A stretch of 64,000 bases of DNA from CAIMWS01 sp964409245 (GTDB taxonomy: Bacteria; Verrucomicrobiota; Verrucomicrobiia; Limisphaerales; UBA1319). Below are positions 33,361-40,274 of the stretch, piece after piece. A model generated the notes under the pieces. The model did no database searches. It was not told the origin of the DNA and was given only the letters and a program-made list of their open reading frames with translations. Numbering within the stretch: position 1 is the first letter of the stretch; each line of letters starts with the position of its first letter. Where the stretch lies: positions 1 to 64,000 of the forward strand of contig CAYPCQ010000016.1 of NCBI GenBank assembly GCA_964409245.1, in the 5' to 3' direction. The position numbers and the translations under genes were made by a program.

Positions 33361-35354
33361 AACCGACCCGATATAGCCGGAGGTGGCGCCGTTGGGCCAA
33401 ATGGGTGTTGGTTTTCGGTACTCCCTGGGGAGGGTTGGCGGCCAGCCGCGAGGTGGTCGAAGAGCCGCGCTGGATGCGGCTGAACATTACCGAAGCGAAA
33501 ATCGCCGTCGAATCCGAAGGCGAATTCGAGCAGACCAAAGTCAAAAGCGATGCCACGCCGGTCAACCGGGATCTCGTATATGTGGTTCCCACCATGGGGC
33601 TTGGGGTGCGGGGATCGGTTTATCATTCCAACCTCTTCCAATACGACCTGAACGCGGAAGGGGGAGTGGGCTGGCAGGAGTATCGCCTGGATGTGCCCGG
33701 CCAGGGCGCCAAGACGGGCCTGCGGGATCTGCAGCGCTATCACGCCATGATCTCCCTGCTCAAGGAAAAACCTTTTGCGGTGAATTTCTTCGCCGACAAG
33801 GAACGTAACACGCGGGATTACGACTTTTTCACCCGCGCCCGGGTGGACAGCCAGCGGGCGGGGGCCAGCGCGGGCTATGCGGAAGGCCCGGTGCCCTTCC
33901 GGGTTGCGGTGGGCCAATCGGAGGAACATATCACCGGCCTGGCCAACCCGATGACCTACAAGGATAACACGCTGAATTTCACCGCGTCCAACGAGCGCCG
34001 GCAGGGCAGCCACACCGATATTTCCTACGACCTGGACCAGTATCACCGGCAGGAAACCGGCTACTACAACCAGGAGGGCATTTATCACTCAGCCTGCCTG
34101 CGGGATATGGAAACCTTCGGCCGCGACGATTGGGTGAACCTGCGGACTACGATGCTTTATACGCTGCTGGATCAGACCAACCTGCCCTCGAGCAGCTTTT
34201 CCGCCAGCGAACTGGTCACCCTGCGGCATTCCCAGCAGCTGGAGACCACCTACAATTACGATTTCAACCAGCGCGACACCGGCCCGGTGGAAAACCAGGG
34301 GCATAATGGCATCGCCTCCGTCCGGCACCGCCTGTATGACAGCCTGGTCTCAACCTTCGACGTCCACGCGCAAAGCTTTTCCTCCCAAAGCCCGGACAAC
34401 AGGCAGGACACGATGCGCTACGGGTTGGGCTTGAATGAAAGCTACACAAAAAAGCTGGGCGATTGGGGCCGGCTGAACCTGGGCTACAGCGTCCGCGCCG
34501 ACCAGGAGGATCGCGAGACCCTGGGCCAGTTCATCATTGTGGTGGGCGAAGCCCACACCCTCAAGGACGGGGAGCTGACCTTCCTGCATCAAACCGGCAT
34601 TGTGCGGTCCAGCATCCGCGTCACGGATCCCTCCGGAGCCATCGTGTATCACGAACTGCTCGATTACCTCATCCTGCCCAGCGGCGAACAAACCGAAATC
34701 CAGCGCGTGGCCGGGGGGAAAATCCCCAACGGCGCCGCCGTCATGGTGGACTACACCGCCCTGCGGCAGCCATCGGATTCCTACCAGGTGCTGGCCAATT
34801 ATCTGCAGCTGCGGCTGGATCTGTTCAACGGCCTGCTGGGCTTATACGGGCGCGCGAATTTCGTGGACAACTTCGGCGGCGAATCGCTGATCCTGCAAAA
34901 CATCGCCGACCGGGTGGCGGGCGCCGATATAACCTGGCGCTGGCTGAAGGCCGGGGCCGAATACGAAGACTTTGATTCCAATCTATCGCCCTACCACGCC
35001 CAACGATTGTTCCAGACGCTGCGCTTTGAATTGACCGAGTCCTCCGCCCTGACCTTCGACTTCTCGCAGCGCTGGCTCAAGCATACGGATAATGGCCTGG
35101 GCCAGAACTCTTATGATTTCATCGGCCGCTATCATTGGCGGATGGGCACGCGTGTGGCCTTCAACGCGGAGGGCGGCATGCGGATCACCAGGGGGTTTGG
35201 TTATGACCAGGATCTGGCCACCGCGCGGACGGATTTCGATTTCCATTTCGGCAAGCTGGACCTGCGCACCGGCTACGAGTTCCAGGATGATAATTTCCTG
35301 GGCGAGCTGCGGACGCGGCATTATTTTTTTGTGCGCGCCACCCGGAAGTTTTGA
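33357..35354 (+). CDS. Outer-membrane beta-barrel, porin of a porin-cytochrome conduit
   Basis: A 665-residue exported protein without Cys-haem motifs. From about residue 60 it alternates polar and hydrophobic residues in long strands such as 'LGVRGSVYHSNLFQYDLNA', 'TDISYDLDQYHRQETGYY' and 'FDFHFGKLDLRTGYEFQD'. It ends in 'RHYFFVRATRKF', a terminal Phe as expected for BAM-dependent outer-membrane barrels. The size fits barrels of the MtrB/PioB or ExtD type, which wrap a multihaem cytochrome. Its start overlaps the stop of the lipoprotein cytochrome, and an NHL propeller follows after 5 bases. Sequence similarity to named porins cannot be judged by eye; the call rests on strand pattern and context. 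Confidence 0.75.
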   Translation: MKPTRYSRRWRRWAKWVLVFGTPWGGLAASREVVEEPRWMRLNITEAKIAVESEGEFEQTKVKSDATPVNRDLVYVVPTMGLGVRGSVYHSNLFQYDLNAEGGVGWQEYRLDVPGQGAKTGLRDLQRYHAMISLLKEKPFAVNFFADKERNTRDYDFFTRARVDSQRAGASAGYAEGPVPFRVAVGQSEEHITGLANPMTYKDNTLNFTASNERRQGSHTDISYDLDQYHRQETGYYNQEGIYHSACLRDMETFGRDDWVNLRTTMLYTLLDQTNLPSSSFSASELVTLRHSQQLETTYNYDFNQRDTGPVENQGHNGIASVRHRLYDSLVSTFDVHAQSFSSQSPDNRQDTMRYGLGLNESYTKKLGDWGRLNLGYSVRADQEDRETLGQFIIVVGEAHTLKDGELTFLHQTGIVRSSIRVTDPSGAIVYHELLDYLILPSGEQTEIQRVAGGKIPNGAAVMVDYTALRQPSDSYQVLANYLQLRLDLFNGLLGLYGRANFVDNFGGESLILQNIADRVAGADITWRWLKAGAEYEDFDSNLSPYHAQRLFQTLRFELTESSALTFDFSQRWLKHTDNGLGQNSYDFIGRYHWRMGTRVAFNAEGGMRITRGFGYDQDLATARTDFDFHFGKLDLRTGYEFQDDNFLGELRTRHYFFVRATRKF

Positions 35355-35359
35355 GAGCC

Positions 35360-36454
35360 ATGATCTCCCGCATCGCTCAACCTGTTCGCAAGTTCATAGC
35401 CCCCGGCGGACTGGAGGGAGGCTGGTGCGGCCGGGCGCTCCGCGGATTCGCCCCGCTGGTCATGGCGAGCTTGTCCCTGCTGGGTATCCCGGTGGCAGGC
35501 AGCACCCCGGCCCCGCAGGCCAGGATCCCCGGCCCCTGGCCCGCTCCGCCGGCGGAGCCCCGCATCGCCTTTGTGCGCAGCCTGGCCAGCCCGGTGGACG
35601 CCGGGGTGAGGGTCAGTGGCTGGAACCGGGTGGCCAATGCCATCACCGGGGCCAATACCGGCAAAAAAAAGCTGAGCAAACCCTTCGGCCTGGCGCTCGA
35701 TGAGGCGGATAATCTGTGCCTGACCGATACCGGCGAGGGGGTGGTGTGCTTTTTCGACCAGGCCAGCCGCCGGTGGCAGCTCTGGGAGAAGGCCGGATCC
35801 CTCGCCTTTGTTTCGCCCGTGGCGGTGGCCAAACGTCAAAACACCCTGTATGTGGCCGATAGCTCCCTGCGCCAAGTGGTGGCTTTCAACACCCGCGGCA
35901 AGCTGCTCTTTGAGATCCGGGAAGGGCTGGAACGTCCCTCCGGCCTGGCGTTGGGCCAGGACCGGCTGTGGGTGGCGGACGCCCAAAACCACAGTGTGTC
36001 GGCCTATGCCCCCAAGGATGGCAAATTCCTGGCCCGTTTCGGCAAGCGGGGCGCCCGCCCGGGAGACTTCAATTTTCCCACGCACCTGGCGGTCGATGGC
36101 CGGAACCAGCTTTACGTGACCGATTCGATGAATTACCGGGTGCAAATCTTCGATGCCCAGGGCGCTTTTGTGGGGGCCATCGGCGGCCAGGGGGATGGCT
36201 CCGGCAGCTTCAGCCGGCCCAAAGGAGTGGCGGTGGATGGCTGGGGCCATATCTACGTGGCCGATGCGCTCTTCGATAATTTCCAGATCTTCAGCCAGGC
36301 GGGCCAATTCCTGCTGGATGTGGGCACGGCCGGATCCGGTCCGGGGGAATTCTGGCTGCCGGCGGGCATGGCCATCGGCCGGGACAACCAAATCTATGTG
36401 GCCGACTCTTACAACCAACGTGTGCAGATTTTCAAATACCTAGGCAAAGAATGA
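35360..36454 (+). CDS. Secreted NHL-repeat beta-propeller (3 of 4)
   Basis: A 364-residue exported protein with an N-terminal hydrophobic segment ('LVMASLSLLGIPVAGS') and a Pro-rich linker ('PGPWPAPPAEPRIAFVRS'). NHL blades can be seen as 'LSKPFGLALDEADNLCLTD', 'NTLYVADSSLRQVVAFN', 'RLWVADAQNHSVSAY', 'FNFPTHLAVDGRNQLYVTD', 'FSRPKGVAVDGWGHIYVAD' and 'WLPAGMAIGRDNQIYVAD', six in all. The ATG at 35360 is used; a TTG lies three codons upstream. The stop overlaps the start of the 12-haem cytochrome (ATGA), so the two proteins are made in step and may interact. Confidence 0.88.
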   Translation: MISRIAQPVRKFIAPGGLEGGWCGRALRGFAPLVMASLSLLGIPVAGSTPAPQARIPGPWPAPPAEPRIAFVRSLASPVDAGVRVSGWNRVANAITGANTGKKKLSKPFGLALDEADNLCLTDTGEGVVCFFDQASRRWQLWEKAGSLAFVSPVAVAKRQNTLYVADSSLRQVVAFNTRGKLLFEIREGLERPSGLALGQDRLWVADAQNHSVSAYAPKDGKFLARFGKRGARPGDFNFPTHLAVDGRNQLYVTDSMNYRVQIFDAQGAFVGAIGGQGDGSGSFSRPKGVAVDGWGHIYVADALFDNFQIFSQAGQFLLDVGTAGSGPGEFWLPAGMAIGRDNQIYVADSYNQRVQIFKYLGKE

Positions 36455-38205
36455 AACCGGGATTTTATCATGGGCGCAGGACCGCCTTGGGCCAACCCGG
36501 GGGGGCGGGGCTGTGCCTGGCCCTGCTGCTGCTGGCGTTTCACTCCGTCCAGGGCCAGAACGTGGCGGCGAGCAAACACAACCTATCCTCCGGCGGGATG
36601 GGCTCCGCGCGGTCCAGCACTGAATCCGAAATCTGCGCCTTTTGCCATACCGCCCACCTGCGCCCCTCCCAGGCGCCGCAGTGGAGCCTCATGAGCCAGG
36701 GCAAAACCTACGTGCCTTACCGCAGCTCAACCACCAAGGCGGTGATCGGCCAGCCCACGGGATCCTCCAAGCTGTGCCTGAGCTGCCATGACGGGACGAT
36801 CGCCATGGGCATGGCCAGCGGGATGTCGCGCAAACATGTGGCCCCCTCGGAATTCCATGGCGGCCTGGGCAATCTGCCGCCCGGCCCCGCCCGGCTGGGC
36901 ACGGACTTGTCCGACGACCACCCCATCTCGTTCGTTTACGACTCGGCCCTGGCGGTGGCCAATGGCCAGCTGCGCCATCCTTCCACGCTGGTGGGCCCGG
37001 TGCGCCTCGACGGCCAGGGCCAGGTGCAATGCACCTCCTGCCACGATCCCCACAGCGACCGCAATGGCAAGTTCCTGGTGCAGAACAACACCGCTTCCGC
37101 CCTGTGCAACGCCTGCCACGATCAAAAATACTGGCGCTCGGCCAGCCACGCCACCTCGGGGCAGACCTGGAACGGCGTCCTGCCCAATCCCTGGCCGCAC
37201 ACCACCGAAAACACCGTCCAGGCCAACGGCTGCGAGAATTGCCACCGGCCCCACGGCGCCGGGACCCGCCAGCGGCTGCTGAATTATCCGGGGGAGGAGG
37301 CGAATTGTTTTCCCTGCCACAACGGGAATGGGGCGCGCAAAAACATCCAGGCCGAGTTCAACAAGCCATCAGCCCACCCGGTGCTGGATTCCCTGGGCAT
37401 CCATGACGCCGCGGAAAACCTGATCAATCCCAGCCGGCATGTGGAATGCGAGGATTGCCACAACCCGCATGCTTCCCAAGCCCAGGGGGCGGCCGCGCCC
37501 CGGGCGTCCGGGGCCTTGGCCGGGGTCAAAGGCGTGAATGCGGCCGGGACCGCCGTGCTTCCGCTCGTCAATGAATACGAGCTGTGTTTCCGCTGCCATG
37601 CCGACAGCCTGACCCGGGGGAGCGCGCGTGTGAACCGCCAGTTTGTGCAGACCAACACCCGGCTGGCCTTCCAGCCCTCCAACGCCTCCTATCACCCGGT
37701 CGAGACCTCGGGCAAGAGCCCGGTGGCGCCCAGCCTCATTGCCCCGTGGCTGGCCAGCAGCTTGATGTACTGCACCGATTGCCACAACAACAACAGCGGG
37801 CCGGGCGCCGGCGGAACCGGACCCAAAGGCCCCCATGGCTCAGCTTACGCCCCCCTGCTGGAACGCCGGCTCGAGCTGACCGACTTCCAGGTTGAAAGCC
37901 CATCGTCCTACGCTTTGTGCTACAAGTGCCACAGCCGCACCAGCCTCCTGAATGACGAAAGTTTTGCGCGGCACAAGCTGCATGTGGTGGATCAGAAAGC
38001 CGCCTGCACCACCTGCCATGATCCCCATGGTGTCCAGAAAAACCTGTATTTGATCAACTTCAACACGACCTATGTGCGAGCCTCCTCCCGGGGCCCCATC
38101 AACTACACTTCCACGGGAAACCGCAGCGGAACCTGCTCGCTGGTCTGCCACGGAAAAGACCACAGCCCCGCTAATTATTATCCAGGAATGCCACCCAAGT
38201 TATGA
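36451..38205 (+). CDS. Dodecahaem cytochrome c with N-terminal OmcE-like tetrahaem domain
   Basis: A 584-residue exported cytochrome. Residues about 35-225 copy the layout of the tetrahaem proteins at 28921 and 30477: 'SKHNLSS', 'EICAFCHTAH', 'SKLCLSCHDGTIAMG', 'DLSDDHPISFVYDSAL', 'CTSCHDPH' and 'ALCNACHDQ'. The rest adds CENCH, CFPCH, CEDCH, CFRCH, CTDCH, CYKCH, CTTCH and a final CSLVCH (CX3CH), giving twelve sites. The OmcE-like part suggests that it could contact a filament of the small subunits, while the extension links to another cytochrome (inference). It starts inside the stop of the NHL propeller gene and its stop overlaps the next start. Confidence 0.86.
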   Translation: MKPGFYHGRRTALGQPGGAGLCLALLLLAFHSVQGQNVAASKHNLSSGGMGSARSSTESEICAFCHTAHLRPSQAPQWSLMSQGKTYVPYRSSTTKAVIGQPTGSSKLCLSCHDGTIAMGMASGMSRKHVAPSEFHGGLGNLPPGPARLGTDLSDDHPISFVYDSALAVANGQLRHPSTLVGPVRLDGQGQVQCTSCHDPHSDRNGKFLVQNNTASALCNACHDQKYWRSASHATSGQTWNGVLPNPWPHTTENTVQANGCENCHRPHGAGTRQRLLNYPGEEANCFPCHNGNGARKNIQAEFNKPSAHPVLDSLGIHDAAENLINPSRHVECEDCHNPHASQAQGAAAPRASGALAGVKGVNAAGTAVLPLVNEYELCFRCHADSLTRGSARVNRQFVQTNTRLAFQPSNASYHPVETSGKSPVAPSLIAPWLASSLMYCTDCHNNNSGPGAGGTGPKGPHGSAYAPLLERRLELTDFQVESPSSYALCYKCHSRTSLLNDESFARHKLHVVDQKAACTTCHDPHGVQKNLYLINFNTTYVRASSRGPINYTSTGNRSGTCSLVCHGKDHSPANYYPGMPPKL

Positions 38206-39416
38206 ATAATACGAAACCAATCCGGTATGGCGGCGCCTCCCTGCCGGGAGCCGCCTTCGCTTCCCTTTCAACCTCCAACCTGCGTCCGCCCCCCGCACTC
38301 AGCCGCTGGTGGGGCGGCCTGGCCCTGGCCGGTTTCTGCGCCTGGCTGGCCAGCTCCGCCGGCGCCGCCGAGGCGGCCGCCAAACCCAAGGAGAAGAACG
38401 ACCGGCCGCCGATCCCCAAAGTGCGCAAAAACAACCTGGCTCCCCTGCCCGAAGGCGTAAAGGCCGCGGTTTCCCATGCCCCTTTTGAAAGCGGGGACTG
38501 CACCCTCTGCCACAAAAACAAGGACCCCCAGAATCCGGGTCCCATCAGCTCCCCCGTCCAGGAAATGTGCATCGGCTGCCATGAGGAATTCCAGACGGTG
38601 ATGGCCCGCCCGTTCAAGCACGAGGCGGCCAAGGAAAGCTGCGTGAACTGCCATAATCCGCACAACTCCAAACGGCCCAAGCTGCTGGTGGAGGAGACCG
38701 GCGCCCTGTGCCTGAGCTGCCACACGGAGATCAAAGCTCTGACCATCGACGCCAAGGTCAAACACGAGGCGCTGACCAAGGGCGACCAATGCTCCAACTG
38801 CCACAATCCCCACGGCGCCAACGTGGAGCACCTGCTGATCAAACTGGCTTTTGACCTCTGCGTAAACTGCCACGGCAAGGACGGCATCAAGGATGAACAG
38901 GGCAAGACCTTGACCAATTTCCAAAAGCTGCTCGAGGAGAACAAGGAATGGCACGGCCCGGTCTCCTCCAAAGACTGCAGCGCCTGCCATAACCCGCACG
39001 GCGGCCAGAATTTCCGGCTGCTCAACGAGGAGTATCCCGCCCAGTTTTACTCACCCTACAATCCCAAGCTCTATGCGTTGTGCTTCGAATGCCATGAGTC
39101 CACCATCGTCACCGATCCCGAGACCACCACCTTGACGCAATTCCGCAACGGGAAGCAGAATCTCCATTACGTGCACGTCAACAAAGCCGAGCGCGGCCGC
39201 ACCTGCCGGGCCTGTCATGAAGTGCACGCCTCCGTCCAAAAGCACCAGATCCGCGACTCGGTTCCGTACGGCACCCGGGGCTGGAAGCTGCCCATCAATT
39301 TCACTCCCACCCCGACCGGCGGCTCCTGCACCAAGACGTGCCATGAAACCCGCAGCTACACCAATACGGTGGCGGTGGTGGATCCCAAACCAGCCAGCGG
39401 GGCTCCCAAAAAATAA
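38202..39416 (+). CDS. Decahaem cytochrome c
   Basis: A 404-residue exported cytochrome with a hydrophobic N-terminal segment ('GLALAGFCAWLASSAGAAE') and a charged linker. Haem motifs are CTLCH, CIGCH, CVNCH, CLSCH, CSNCH, CVNCH, CSACH, CFECH, CRACH and a last CTKTCH (CX3CH). Several units have the form C-x-x-C-H-N-P-H-x-S or N-P-H-G ('CVNCHNPHNS', 'CSNCHNPHGA', 'CSACHNPHGG'), typical of doubled-CXXCH cytochromes. The CX3CH at the end is followed by 'ETRSYTNTV'; the 12-haem protein also finishes with a CX3CH. Possible roles are the periplasmic shuttle or the barrel-filling cytochrome. Confidence 0.86.
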   Translation: MNNTKPIRYGGASLPGAAFASLSTSNLRPPPALSRWWGGLALAGFCAWLASSAGAAEAAAKPKEKNDRPPIPKVRKNNLAPLPEGVKAAVSHAPFESGDCTLCHKNKDPQNPGPISSPVQEMCIGCHEEFQTVMARPFKHEAAKESCVNCHNPHNSKRPKLLVEETGALCLSCHTEIKALTIDAKVKHEALTKGDQCSNCHNPHGANVEHLLIKLAFDLCVNCHGKDGIKDEQGKTLTNFQKLLEENKEWHGPVSSKDCSACHNPHGGQNFRLLNEEYPAQFYSPYNPKLYALCFECHESTIVTDPETTTLTQFRNGKQNLHYVHVNKAERGRTCRACHEVHASVQKHQIRDSVPYGTRGWKLPINFTPTPTGGSCTKTCHETRSYTNTVAVVDPKPASGAPKK

Positions 39417-39428
39417 ACCCCTGGTGCC

Positions 39429-40244
39429 ATGAAACCCCGCTATTTTTCGCTTTGGGTGGCGCTGGTCGCCTGGTTCTCCCTGGCTTGGACCTTCGCGCAC
39501 GCCCAGGTCGGCACGCAGGTGCAAAACCCCTCCCTGTCCGCCCTGGGCGGGGGCCAACAACCGCTGCTGGTGGAAGGAAAACCCAGCGTCCTCCTCTTCG
39601 TCAAGCCCGGGCAGGAACATTCACACGCAGTCCTGCGCCAGCTCGCCGCCCTGCAGCGCGAGCTGGCGGCCAAGCCGCTGCACTGGGTGGCGATCATCTC
39701 GGACCGCGTTTCCAAGACGGACATGGAACAGGAGGCCAGGGAAGCCGGCCTGGCGATGCCGGTCTTGATCGATGCCAAGGACGCCGTTTACGGAAGCCTG
39801 GGCGTGATCCTGCACCCGGTGGTGTGCCTGGTGGATAAAGAGGGCAAGCTGGCGGCCTTTGAACATTTCACGAAAGTCAATTTCATCGAGGTGGTCCGGG
39901 CCCGCATCCGGCGCCTGCTGAATGAGATCACCGACCAGGACTTGGAAAAAGTGCTCAAGCCGGCCAAAGCCACCCAAGGCGGCGACGAGGAGGTGGGGCG
40001 GCGGCGGCTCAAGCTGGCGGAAAAACTGCTGCAGGCCGGGCACCCCGACCAGGCCCTGGAAAGCGTGAAAAAGAGCCTTGAAATGAGTCCCAAGCTGGCC
40101 GCAGCGCACACCTTGCAGGGCCGCATTCTGGCCGCCCAGGGCAAGAAAGCGGAAGCCCTCCAGGCCTTTGAGAAGGCGCTGCAGCTGGAACCTGGCGACA
40201 CCGCCGCGCGGGACGGCCTCAAAGCCAGCCAGAAAGAGCCGTAA
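39429..40244 (+). CDS. Thioredoxin-fold protein without active-site Cys, plus TPR repeats
   Basis: A 271-residue exported protein (signal peptide ends near 'WTFAHAQ'). Residues about 50-165 have the redoxin pattern ('KPSVLLFVKPGQEHSHAVLR', 'HWVAIISDRV', 'GLAMPVLIDAKDAVYGSLGV', 'HPVVCLVDKEGKLA'). The place of the CxxC is taken by 'PGQEHS', so it cannot act as an ordinary thiol oxidoreductase. Two TPR units follow ('KLLQAGHPDQALESVKKSLE' and 'GRILAAQGKKAEALQAFEKA'). A shorter paralogue at 56664 lacks the TPR part. Both lie next to cytochrome genes, which points to a binding or assembly role in cytochrome maturation (inference). The cis-Pro of the fold is present ('HPVV'). Confidence 0.8.
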   Translation: MKPRYFSLWVALVAWFSLAWTFAHAQVGTQVQNPSLSALGGGQQPLLVEGKPSVLLFVKPGQEHSHAVLRQLAALQRELAAKPLHWVAIISDRVSKTDMEQEAREAGLAMPVLIDAKDAVYGSLGVILHPVVCLVDKEGKLAAFEHFTKVNFIEVVRARIRRLLNEITDQDLEKVLKPAKATQGGDEEVGRRRLKLAEKLLQAGHPDQALESVKKSLEMSPKLAAAHTLQGRILAAQGKKAEALQAFEKALQLEPGDTAARDGLKASQKEP

Positions 40245-40274
40245 ACCCCATCAGCCCAGGAAGGAGATCCGGTC

